A stretch of 12,750 bases of DNA from an uncultured Collinsella sp. (GCA_900549085.1 URMO01000062.1:1-12750); one strand, 5' to 3'. Counted from the stretch's first letter, positions 6,162-12,750 are shown. Notes: a model not told the origin generated them from the sequence alone. Numbers and translations: made by a program.

Positions 6162-8177
6162 ATGGTAAAGATTCGAGAGAAGCAAACCGAGCAGCTCGAG
6201 AAGGCTGCCTCCAAGGGGCTCAAGCTCGGTGGCTGGAAGAAGATGACGCTGTCTTCTAAGATTGCCGCCGTCGTGCTGGTGCTGGTCGCCCTGACTGCGA
6301 TCCTTGCTCCCCTGCTTGCCCCCTATAGTCCGGTTGAGATCTTTACGGCTCGCCAGGCTCCCGGCAACGGGTTTATCTTCGGTACCGACGACAAGGGCCG
6401 CGACATCCTTTCGCGCATGCTCTACGGCGGACGTTACTCGCTGATCATCGGCTTTGGTGCTACCGCCATGGCTTTGGTCTGTGGTTCCGTTGTCGGCGCT
6501 CTTGCAGCGGTTTCGCGCAAGTCTATCTCTGAGGCGATCATGCGTATCCTGGACATCATCATGTCCATCCCGGGTATCGCCCTCGCAGCCGTTTTCGTTT
6601 CCATCCTGGGCAATTCCGTGCCGTCGATCATCTTTGCGATCGGCTTTATGTACACCCCGCAGATCGCCCGTATCGTGCGCGCCAACATCGTGTCCGAGTA
6701 CGGTGAGGACTATGTCCGCGCGGTCATCGTGTCCGGCGCCAAGGCTCCGTGGATTCTGATCAAGCATGTTCTGCGCAACTGCATCGCTCCGATTATGGTC
6801 TTCACCGTTACCCTGGTCGCCGACGCCATCATCTTCGAGGCCTCGCTGACCTTCATCGGCGCCGGCATCCAGGAGCCCACCGCTACCTGGGGCAACATTC
6901 TCGCCGACGCTCGCGGTGGCGTGCTCGCTGGCCGTTGGTGGCAGGCACTGTTCCCGGGCCTGGCCATCATGATCACCTGCCTGGCGCTCAACATCCTCTC
7001 CGAGGGCATTACCGACGCCATGGCTGCTGCTCCCTCCGCCGCCCTGGATCCGACCGATTCCTCCAAGCGCCGCGAGGCCGACCTGCTGGTCTCCGACCCC
7101 GTTCGTGCCTACAAGGAGCAGGCTCAGTCCCTGTCCGCCCGTCTTGGCGCCCTGCGCGATGTCGAACTCAAGCGTAACGACCGCCATGTGCCCGATGAGT
7201 CCGTTGAGCCGATCCTTTCGGTCCGCGATTTCTGCATCCAGTTTGAGCACCACGGTGATATCAACGTCGTCGACCACGTTAACTTTGACGTCCGTCCCGG
7301 CCAGACCATGGGCCTGGTAGGCGAGTCCGGCTGCGGTAAGTCCATCACCACGCTGGCCATCATGGGCCTGACCGACGATGACGAGCATCTTTCCGGCGAG
7401 GTTCTCTGGGAGGGCCGCGACCTGCTCAAGATGAGCAAGAAGGAGTGGTTCGGCCTGCGCGGTACCGATATCGCCATGGTCTATCAGGACGCCCTGTCCT
7501 CGCTCAACCCCTCTATGCTCATCTCTGCCCAGATGAAGCAGCTTACCAAGCGCGGCGGCACCCGCAGCGCCGAGGAGCTCTTGGAGCTCGTCGGCCTCGA
7601 TCCCAAGCGCACGCTCGAGAGCTATCCGCACGAGCTTTCCGGTGGACAGCGTCAGCGTGTCCTGATCGCTATGGCCCTTACCCGCGACCCCAAGCTGGTC
7701 ATCTGCGACGAGCCCACGACCGCTCTGGACGTTACCGTCCAGAAGCAGGTCATCAAGCTGCTCAACGATCTTCAGGCCAAGCTCGGCTTTGCCATGATCT
7801 TCGTTTCGCACGACCTGGCTCTGGTCGCCGAGGTTGCCCATAACATCACGGTTATGTACGCCGGTCAGGTTATCGAGCAGGCGCCCACTAAGGAGCTGCT
7901 CACCAACCCGATTCACGAGTACACCCGCGGCCTTCTGGGTTCCGTCCTGTCCATCGAGAGCGGTTCGGGCCGCCTGCACCAGGTGCCCGGCGCCGTTCCG
8001 AGCCCGCGCGATTTCCCCAAGGGCGACCGCTTCGCGCCCCGCTCGAGCCATCCGCGCATCGGCTTGGACACCCGTCCGGTCTTCAAGCGCGTGCCCGGCA
8101 CCGAGCACTTCTATTCCGAGCTCCCCGACGAGGTGCTCAAGGCAAATGGTTTGACCCCTCACGCGGAGGTGATGTAG
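6162..8177 (+). CDS. Fused ABC transporter permease-ATPase (DppC-DppD fusion)
   Basis: The single 671-residue frame joins two subunits that are usually separate. Residues about 28-285 are a DppC-like permease with several membrane helices, the GTDDKGRDILSRMLYGGR motif and an EAA loop near 179-210 (DYVRAVIVSGAKAP). A hydrophilic, charged linker (about 286-345) leads to a DppD-like ATPase from about 350: Walker A GESGCGKS at 387-394, Q-loop Gln442, signature LSGGQ at 492-496, Walker B ending CDEP at 515-518, and H-loop His550. The C-terminal oligopeptide-transporter extension is present (VPGAVPSPRDFP), but its usual cysteines are replaced (GDRFAPRSS). Such fusions occur in actinobacteria. No frameshift is involved: reading is continuous through the linker. 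Translation is probably coupled to the gene before and to the next, whose ATG follows this stop directly. Confidence 0.93.
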   Translation: MVKIREKQTEQLEKAASKGLKLGGWKKMTLSSKIAAVVLVLVALTAILAPLLAPYSPVEIFTARQAPGNGFIFGTDDKGRDILSRMLYGGRYSLIIGFGATAMALVCGSVVGALAAVSRKSISEAIMRILDIIMSIPGIALAAVFVSILGNSVPSIIFAIGFMYTPQIARIVRANIVSEYGEDYVRAVIVSGAKAPWILIKHVLRNCIAPIMVFTVTLVADAIIFEASLTFIGAGIQEPTATWGNILADARGGVLAGRWWQALFPGLAIMITCLALNILSEGITDAMAAAPSAALDPTDSSKRREADLLVSDPVRAYKEQAQSLSARLGALRDVELKRNDRHVPDESVEPILSVRDFCIQFEHHGDINVVDHVNFDVRPGQTMGLVGESGCGKSITTLAIMGLTDDDEHLSGEVLWEGRDLLKMSKKEWFGLRGTDIAMVYQDALSSLNPSMLISAQMKQLTKRGGTRSAEELLELVGLDPKRTLESYPHELSGGQRQRVLIAMALTRDPKLVICDEPTTALDVTVQKQVIKLLNDLQAKLGFAMIFVSHDLALVAEVAHNITVMYAGQVIEQAPTKELLTNPIHEYTRGLLGSVLSIESGSGRLHQVPGAVPSPRDFPKGDRFAPRSSHPRIGLDTRPVFKRVPGTEHFYSELPDEVLKANGLTPHAEVM

Positions 8178-9005
8178 ATGAGCGAGACCGCAGTCAACGG
8201 CGTCGAGCCGATCATCTTCCTTGATGACGTCCACGTCACCTTTAGGACCCGTACCGGCTCGATTCTGCACCCCAACCTGGTTCACGCCGTCCAGGGTGTA
8301 ACGATTAAGCTCATGCCCGGACAGACCATCGGCATCGTCGGCGAGTCCGGTTGCGGAAAGTCCACCACGGCTAACGTCATGTGCGGCCTGCAAGCCCCCA
8401 CGAGCGGCAAGGTCTACTTTAAGGGCAAGGACGTCACCAAGCGTACCGCCGAGGACCGTCGTCACATGGGCCGCGTCATCTCGGTCGTGTTCCAGAACCC
8501 CGCGACGGCACTCAACCCCCGCATGGTCGTTCGCGAGCAGCTGCTCGATCCCATGCGCGTCCACAAACTGGGCACCGAGGCCGAGCAGGAGAAGCGCGTC
8601 AAGGAACTCTTGGAGCTCACCGGTCTGCCCAGTTCTGCCGCCGAGGTTCTTCCCGGCCAGCTTTCGGGCGGCCAGCGCCAGCGCGTCGCAATTGCCCGTG
8701 CCCTGTCGTTGAACCCTGACGCCATCATCGCCGACGAGCCCACCTCGGCTCTGGACGTTTCGGTCCGCGCGCAGATCCTCAACCTGCTGACCGATCTTAA
8801 GAAGGAGCTCGGCCTGGCCATGGTGTTCATTAGCCATGACATCCAGACGGTCCGCTACATCTCCGACGACATTATCGTCATGAATGGCGGCAAGATCGTC
8901 GAGCAGGGCGAGGCCAAGCAGGTCTTCCAGCACCCCCAGGACCCCTACACCAAGATGCTGCTCGGCGCTGCGCCGTCGCTGCTGCATCCCAAGCTCGGCG
9001 AGTAG
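8178..9005 (+). CDS. ABC transporter ATPase, DppF/OppF type
   Basis: This is the second ATPase of the importer, expected to form the nucleotide-binding heterodimer with the fused DppD-like domain. All catalytic motifs are intact in 275 residues: Walker A GESGCGKST at 55-63, Q-loop Gln106 in VVFQNPATALNP, signature LSGGQRQRV from 162, Walker B ending ADEP at 185-188, D-loop SALD, and His220 in the H-loop. It ends soon after LLGAAPSLLHPK and lacks the longer oligopeptide-transporter C-terminal extension, so it is at the short end for OppF. ATG 8178 immediately follows the stop of the fusion gene, and GGAGGTGA at 8165-8172 is a strong ribosome binding site inside the end of that gene. The importer cassette is therefore complete at this point. 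Confidence 0.95.
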   Translation: MSETAVNGVEPIIFLDDVHVTFRTRTGSILHPNLVHAVQGVTIKLMPGQTIGIVGESGCGKSTTANVMCGLQAPTSGKVYFKGKDVTKRTAEDRRHMGRVISVVFQNPATALNPRMVVREQLLDPMRVHKLGTEAEQEKRVKELLELTGLPSSAAEVLPGQLSGGQRQRVAIARALSLNPDAIIADEPTSALDVSVRAQILNLLTDLKKELGLAMVFISHDIQTVRYISDDIIVMNGGKIVEQGEAKQVFQHPQDPYTKMLLGAAPSLLHPKLGE

Positions 9006-9021
9006 CCTCGCTTTCCCTCCC

Positions 9022-9049
9022 GTGCGCCCGGTTCCCTTGCCGGGCGCAC
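9022..9049 (+). terminator. Perfect 10-bp GC-rich hairpin after the ATPase gene
   Basis: GTGCGCCCGG (9022-9031) and CCGGGCGCAC (9040-9049) form a perfect stem around TTCCCTTG. There is no U-tract after it (CTCCGTTGCG), so it may be a weak or U-less terminator, or a processing or stability element dividing the importer genes from the enzyme genes. Confidence 0.5.
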
Positions 9050-9085
9050 CTCCGTTGCGATTTCGAAAGGTTGGGTTCACGAGCC

Positions 9086-10063
9086 ATGCCAAGTGCTCAG
9101 GAGCTACAACAGCAATTTGGTGAATATCGAGGCGCTATGCCCCGTCCATCGGATTTCGATCTCTTTTGGAAGGACCGCATGGCCGAGGCCGACGCCGTCG
9201 GGCTTGACTATGCGATCGAGGCGGCACCGATTGCCGACGCCGCGACCTGCCAGTTTTTTGACCTCTGGTATACCGGCATGTGCGGCGCCCGCCTGCATGC
9301 CAAGTATCTCAAGCCGGTTTCGGACGAGCCCGTGCCGCTGGTGCTTCAGTTCCACGGCTATCCGGGTGCGAGCCGCAGCTGGTTTGAGCAGGCGTCGTTT
9401 GCGGGCATGGGCATGGCGCTCATTGCTCTCGATTGTCCTGGCCAAGGAGGCCCCTCCGAGGACATTGGTGGATTTGAGGGCACGACGGTCGCGGGCCATA
9501 TCGTCGCCGGTATCGACGGCGACCCGGCCAACCTCTATTATGTCCGCCTACACCAGGATATCCGCATTCTGTGCCGTATCGTTCGCGAGCTCGAGGGCAT
9601 CGATCTTACCCGCGTGTATGTGAACGGCGCATCGCAGGGCGGCGGTTTGGGTATTGCAACCTGCGCGCTTAACAGCGAGCTTATCAATCGCGCCGCCATC
9701 CTCTATCCCTTCTTATCGGACTTCCGCCTGGTTTGGGATCTGGACGCCGACGATATTGCCTACGAGGGTCTGCGCTATTGGTCGCGTTGGTTTGACGAGG
9801 ACTCGACTCGTATCGAGGAAGCCTATGCCAAGCTGGCGTACTTCGATTCCAAGAATTTTGCCCCCATGGTCAAGTGCCCCGTGCTGTTTGGCACGGGCAC
9901 GGCCGATATCGTCTGCCCTCCGGCGACGCAGTTTGCGGTCTACAACAACCTGACCTGTGAAAAGCGTCATGAGTTCTTTGAAGGCTTTGGCCACGAGGAG
10001 ATTCAGGATTTTGACGATCTGATCACTCCGTTTTTCTGTGAGGGAGGGGAGGCTCATGTCTAA
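9086..10063 (+). CDS. AXE1-family carbohydrate esterase (acetylxylan esterase/cephalosporin C deacetylase type)
   Basis: This is an alpha/beta hydrolase of 325 residues, the usual length for AXE1 acetylesterases, which remove O-acetyl groups from sugars. Catalytic features are complete: oxyanion-hole region FHGYPG at 89-94 (Tyr92), CPGQGG at 117-122, a GHI-containing insertion typical of the family, nucleophile Ser183 in GASQGGG, Asp274 in GTADIVCPP, and His303 in GHEE. There is no signal peptide, so it acts in the cytoplasm on imported substrate. ATG 9086 is chosen; an in-frame TTG at 9071 directly abuts the GAAAGG and is unlikely. In this cluster it would deacetylate the imported sugar before the aldolase step. 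AXE1-type genes are also reported near sialic acid genes in other bacteria, as I recall for the pneumococcal nanAB region, but true specificity cannot be read from sequence. Confidence 0.9.
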   Translation: MPSAQELQQQFGEYRGAMPRPSDFDLFWKDRMAEADAVGLDYAIEAAPIADAATCQFFDLWYTGMCGARLHAKYLKPVSDEPVPLVLQFHGYPGASRSWFEQASFAGMGMALIALDCPGQGGPSEDIGGFEGTTVAGHIVAGIDGDPANLYYVRLHQDIRILCRIVRELEGIDLTRVYVNGASQGGGLGIATCALNSELINRAAILYPFLSDFRLVWDLDADDIAYEGLRYWSRWFDEDSTRIEEAYAKLAYFDSKNFAPMVKCPVLFGTGTADIVCPPATQFAVYNNLTCEKRHEFFEGFGHEEIQDFDDLITPFFCEGGEAHV

Positions 10064-10907
10064 GTGCGAGAGCAATGTTGACGAGCTGATAGTCCCCGGG
10101 CTCGTGGGAATTCCTGGAACGGTTTCGTCAAGGCTCGCAGAATATCAGGACTGGCACGGTGATGTCCAAGCAGATGTTTCTGATTTAGAGACATGCGCTT
10201 CGAATCTTGAGATTCAAGGCCTGGCCATTACGGCAATTGACTTTGTTAACCCCTGCGCCCGTTACTCGGAGGTTTCCTTTAAGCTCGGTGACGATGCGGT
10301 CCACGCTCGTTTGATTGAGCCTGTCGGTCGTGCCCGAGTATCTGAGCGCGTGCCGCTGTGCCTGATGTTCCATGACATCGATCGGCCTGTGCGCGGCTGG
10401 CATCACATGACGAGATTTGCCGCCATGGGGTATGCCGTCCTCGCGCTGGATGACGATGTTGCTGGTGCGGACGACCTGCAGCGGGGGATTGCTTCGCCCG
10501 CTTTTGTCGAGCGTGTCCGTTGGGGCTGCGCGTTGGCGAAGGTTGCGCGCAACCTTGATGGCATGGATCCCGACCGCATCTTTGCATGGGGCGAGGGCCT
10601 TGGCGGCGGTGTCGCGCTGGCGGTTTCTGCTCTGGACGAGCGGGGCCTTGCCTGCACGGCGCTTGCCAATCCGCTTCCCAGCGGTCTCGAGACGCTGTCG
10701 CCTCGGGTTCGTGGCTCGGTGCTCATGGGCACATCGCTCATGGATACCGTGAGTGATCCCAAGGGCCAGTTTGCCGTATTCAACGGTCTTGAGTGTGACC
10801 GGAGGCATATCATCTATGCCAAATACGCTCACGAGCGCATCAATGCGTTCGAAAACGAAGTCGTCGACTTCTTTAACCAAACGTTCTATTCGTGTTCTTT
10901 GGCCTAG
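10056..10907 (+). CDS. AXE1-like protein lacking the catalytic serine (probable pseudoenzyme)
   Basis: The 283-residue protein aligns by eye with the C-terminal two thirds of the preceding esterase, sharing the strand-loop order and the end region QFAVFNGLECDRRH (compare QFAVYNNLTCEKRH). The nucleophile motif GASQGGG has become GEGLGGG: Gly181 replaces Ser. Asp230 and His259 remain at triad positions. The oxyanion Tyr region FHGYPG is changed to FHDIDR, and the CPGQGG segment and insertion are lost or shortened. ATG 10056 is preceded by the strong ribosome binding site GGGAGGGGAGG and overlaps the previous gene by 8 nt, so the two are made together. Codon use is looser than in its neighbours (ATA, TTA, AGG and GGA appear early), as expected under weaker selection or separate origin. 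It could be a non-catalytic partner of the active esterase, or a decaying duplicate; the frame is intact. Confidence 0.8.
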   Translation: MSKCESNVDELIVPGLVGIPGTVSSRLAEYQDWHGDVQADVSDLETCASNLEIQGLAITAIDFVNPCARYSEVSFKLGDDAVHARLIEPVGRARVSERVPLCLMFHDIDRPVRGWHHMTRFAAMGYAVLALDDDVAGADDLQRGIASPAFVERVRWGCALAKVARNLDGMDPDRIFAWGEGLGGGVALAVSALDERGLACTALANPLPSGLETLSPRVRGSVLMGTSLMDTVSDPKGQFAVFNGLECDRRHIIYAKYAHERINAFENEVVDFFNQTFYSCSLA

Positions 10908-10933
10908 ACGGCCTGGACACCGCCAACAAGAGT

Positions 10934-10952
10934 GGGCGGCATAGGGCTGCCC
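10934..10952 (+). repeat. Hairpin just before the aldolase gene
   Basis: GGGCGGC (10934-10940) pairs with GCTGCCC (10946-10952), seven pairs with one G-U, around ATAGG. It sits in the 68-nt gap between the second esterase-like gene and the aldolase, 11 bases before the AAGGAG ribosome binding site. There is no U-tract; it may affect message stability or translation of the aldolase. Confidence 0.4.
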
Positions 10953-10975
10953 GCCAGACAACTAAGGAGATTCTT

Positions 10976-11896
10976 GTGGCAACTCAGAAATTCACCGGCG
11001 TTATCCCTCCCGTCGTTGTTCCCGATACCGAAGACCACCAGCTCGACGTTGCCTCCTTTGAGCGCAGCATCAACCGCATGATCGATGCCGGCGTCGATGG
11101 CCTGTTCTTCCTGGGCTCCTCGGGCGAGGTCGTCTTCTCCACCGACGAGCGCCGTCGCCAGATTGTCGCAGAGGCCGTCCGTATCGTCGACCACCGCGTT
11201 CCCGTTCTGGTCGGCATCATCGACACCGAGACCGAGCGCATGATCGAGCACGGCAAGGTCGCTCAGGAGCTGGGCGCCGATGCGCTCGTCGCCACCTGCC
11301 CGTTCTATGCCCTGCAGGGCATGACCGAGGTCGAGGAGCACTTCCGCATCCTTCACGAGGAACTCGACCTGCCCATCTTCGCCTACGACATCCCCGTGTG
11401 CGTCCACACCAAGCTCCCCTGGAAGCTCCTTGCTAAGCTCGGCGCCGAGGGCGTCCTGGCTGGCGTCAAGGATTCCTCGGGCGATGACATCTCGTTCCGC
11501 TACCTCATTCAGGAGAACGAGAAGAACGGCCATCCGATGAGCATCCTTACCGGCCATGAGGTCGTCGTCGACGGTGCCTATCTCGGTGGCGCCGACGGTT
11601 CCGTTCCGGGCCTCGCCAACGTTGAGCCCGAGGGCTACGTTCGTCAGTGGAAGGCCGCTCAGGCTGGTGACTGGGCTACCGTCAAGGCCGAGCAGGATCG
11701 CCTCAATGAGATTTCGCACATCTGGGATGTCACCTCGGGCGTCCAGGGCTATGCCGGTGGCGTCGGCGCCTTCAAGACCGCTATGAACCTCATGGGCATC
11801 TTCGACAGCCCGACCATGCCGCGCCCGGTGAAGGCCATGACCGGTGAGAACGTCGAGGCGATTCGCAAGGTCCTCCAGGACAACGGTCTCCTTTAA
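10976..11896 (+). CDS. DapA/NanA-family pyruvate aldolase, candidate N-acetylneuraminate lyase
   Basis: This 306-residue TIM-barrel class I aldolase has all family landmarks: GSSGE at 47-51, Tyr137 in YDIP and the Schiff-base Lys165 in GVKDSSGD. Members make or split 4-hydroxy-2-keto acids by way of a pyruvate Schiff base; NanA splits sialic acid into N-acetylmannosamine and pyruvate, DapA makes dihydrodipicolinate. The neighbourhood (importer, sugar esterase, ROK kinase) argues for catabolism rather than lysine synthesis. However, residues I recall as sugar-side-chain ligands in E. coli NanA (Thr167, Asp191, Glu192, Ser208) align here to Ser167, Glu195, Val196 and Gly212. Specificity is therefore open: divergent sialic acid lyase, or aldolase for another 2-keto-3-deoxy sugar acid. 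The start is GTG 10976 with AAGGAG at 10964-10969; the frame extends upstream but without a better site. Codon bias indicates good expression. Confidence 0.88.
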   Translation: MATQKFTGVIPPVVVPDTEDHQLDVASFERSINRMIDAGVDGLFFLGSSGEVVFSTDERRRQIVAEAVRIVDHRVPVLVGIIDTETERMIEHGKVAQELGADALVATCPFYALQGMTEVEEHFRILHEELDLPIFAYDIPVCVHTKLPWKLLAKLGAEGVLAGVKDSSGDDISFRYLIQENEKNGHPMSILTGHEVVVDGAYLGGADGSVPGLANVEPEGYVRQWKAAQAGDWATVKAEQDRLNEISHIWDVTSGVQGYAGGVGAFKTAMNLMGIFDSPTMPRPVKAMTGENVEAIRKVLQDNGLL

Positions 11897-11903
11897 AGCT
11901 CTC

Positions 11904-11991
11904 CCAGGCACCCGACCTCGCCGTTCAACCGTGCGGCCATGACCCATTAGGCCAATGGCCGCACGGTTTCTCGGCGATCTCGGGCACCTGG
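11904..11991 (+). repeat. 88-nt intergenic quasi-palindrome after the aldolase gene
   Basis: The two halves are inverted copies with symmetric interruptions. From the outside in: CCAGG/CCTGG, a 2x2 mismatch, CCCGA/TCGGG, a 2x2 mismatch, TCGCCG/CGGCGA, a 4x4 mismatch, then a perfect 13-bp arm ACCGTGCGGCCAT (11928-11940) with ATGGCCGCACGGT (11955-11967). The loop is 14 nt. It starts 8 nt after the stop codon. No U-tract follows the outer stem; a short TTTCT follows the inner one. It may end or trim the aldolase transcript before the kinase gene, or be a small mobile intergenic palindrome. Confidence 0.75.
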
Positions 11992-12067
11992 AAAACCTTT
12001 ACCGCGCTGTGACGGCTAGCCTGACGGCGCATTTCCTGTAGTTGTTTTGTCTCCGAAGGAGAACGAC

Positions 12068-12750
12068 ATGGAGAACAAGTACGTCTGCTCTGTCGATATC
12101 GGCGGAACTAAGATCGCGACTGCCATCATGGAGTACCCGGCTGACGGCGGTGTGCCCCATCCCGTTTTTGAGGCTGAGGTTCCCACCGAGGCCCAGGAGG
12201 GTGGCGAAGCGGTCTTCCAGCGCATCGAGGCGTCTATCAAGGCAGCTCTTGAAGCAAATCCCGATGTCGAGGTCCTCGGAGTTGGCATCGGCGCTGCCGG
12301 TGTCGTCGACCCCAAGACGGGCGCCATCGCGTATGCCAATGAGATTATGCCCGGCTGGTCCGGCGTTCAGTTGGGGCCGCGTCTGCGCGAGGACCTCGGC
12401 CTTCCCGTTGCCGTTGTAGGCGACGTGCAGGCTCATGCTCTGGGCGAGGCCCACTGGGGCGTCGGCAAGGGCAAGTTCTCCGTCTTGTGTTTGGGCATCG
12501 GTACGGGCATCGGTGGCGCATATGTCGAGAACGGCCGCGTGATGCAGGGCTTCCATGGTGCTGCCGGCCATATGGGCCACATCGAGTGCTCGGCTGCCGC
12601 TGGCATTCCCTGCGCCTGCGGGCGTTCCGGCCATCTGGAGTCGGTTGCTTCCGGAACATCAATCGGGCGCATGTACGGTGAGATGCGCGAGACCGACGCT
12701 ATAAAGGCTGACTTCCAGAGCGAGGTGACCGAAAATGGCATCTTCGTGAA
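12068..12750 (+). CDS. ROK-family sugar kinase, N-terminal 227 residues (3' end outside window)
   Basis: ROK proteins phosphorylate sugars such as glucose, N-acetylglucosamine or N-acetylmannosamine, or act as repressors when a DNA-binding domain precedes them. Here there is none: the protein begins MENKYVCSVDIGGTK, with the ATP phosphate-binding motif at 10-15. Asp119 in GDVQAHALGE is the expected catalytic base, GTGIGG lies at 145-150, and the ROK metal-binding region shows GHMGHIE (168-173) and CACGRSGHLE (182-191). The last differs from the consensus CxCGxxGCxE by His189 for Cys. GAAGGAG at 12055-12061 is a good ribosome binding site. The gap of 171 nt after the aldolase contains the long quasi-palindrome but no promoter I trust. 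Next to a NanA-like aldolase, N-acetylmannosamine kinase is the obvious guess; glucokinase or another hexose kinase is possible. Confidence 0.9.
   Translation, partial: MENKYVCSVDIGGTKIATAIMEYPADGGVPHPVFEAEVPTEAQEGGEAVFQRIEASIKAALEANPDVEVLGVGIGAAGVVDPKTGAIAYANEIMPGWSGVQLGPRLREDLGLPVAVVGDVQAHALGEAHWGVGKGKFSVLCLGIGTGIGGAYVENGRVMQGFHGAAGHMGHIECSAAAGIPCACGRSGHLESVASGTSIGRMYGEMRETDAIKADFQSEVTENGIFV

Noticed and set aside
5214..9092. Minus-strand open frame of 1292 codons opposite the permease and ATPase genes
   Set aside because: It is the mirror of strongly biased, GC-rich third-position codons on the plus strand. Its translation is hydrophilic, repetitive and matches no family, while the plus strand encodes four clear ABC components.
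10976..11896. Naming the aldolase dapA (lysine synthesis)
   Set aside because: The neighbours are sugar uptake and catabolic genes rather than lysine genes, and the GSSGE and VKDSSGD motifs are not those of typical DapA (GTTGE, IKEA). The gene symbol is left blank because nanA is not proven either.
11992..12067. Separate promoter for the ROK kinase gene
   Set aside because: CTGTGA and CTGACG resemble -35 boxes, but no matching -10 sequence is convincing; only the ribosome binding site GAAGGAG is clear.

Overview
The window most likely comes from a gut-type actinobacterium of the Coriobacteriia, such as Collinsella. This is inferred from the GC-rich third codon positions, the style of UvrC, the Tat-type lipoprotein of the transporter and the permease-ATPase fusion. 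No rRNA, tRNA, transposase, integrase or CRISPR array is visible. All recognised genes lie on the plus strand.

Layout. (1) 1-3069 is a housekeeping pair: the 3' part of a MurJ/MviN lipid flippase gene, with uvrC starting on the next base. (2) 3070-3431 is the only long gap. It holds a plausible promoter (3168-3196) and then an approximately 230-nt leader rich in nested inverted repeats, ending in a small hairpin that covers the ribosome binding site. I do not recognise this leader as a known riboswitch class. (3) 3432-9005 is a complete family-5 (Dpp/Opp-like) ABC importer: a Tat-type lipoprotein binding protein, a DppB-like permease, one polypeptide that fuses a DppC-like permease to a DppD-like ATPase, and a DppF-like ATPase. 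(4) 9086-10907 holds two tandem AXE1-family esterase genes overlapping by 8 nt. The first keeps its Ser-Asp-His triad. The second has Gly where the nucleophilic Ser should be, so it is probably a pseudoenzyme. (5) 10976-11896 is a DapA/NanA-family aldolase and 12068-12750 is the start of a ROK-family kinase, cut by the window end.

How the genes may work together. Importer, esterase, pyruvate-type aldolase and ROK kinase make a coherent uptake-and-catabolism cluster. The closest known logic is sialic acid use: import, O-deacetylation, cleavage to N-acetylmannosamine plus pyruvate, then phosphorylation. Family-5 binding proteins serve as sialic acid importers in some bacteria. However, several residues that E. 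coli N-acetylneuraminate lyase uses to hold the sugar chain are not conserved in this aldolase, so a related 2-keto-3-deoxy sugar acid remains possible. The sequence does not settle the substrate.

A recurring feature is a GC-rich hairpin without a clear U-tract at the larger gene junctions (after the binding protein, after the second ATPase, before the aldolase, and an 88-nt quasi-palindrome after it). These could set unequal expression within one long transcript. The items I would look at first are the structured leader, the dead/alive esterase pair and the 88-nt quasi-palindrome.
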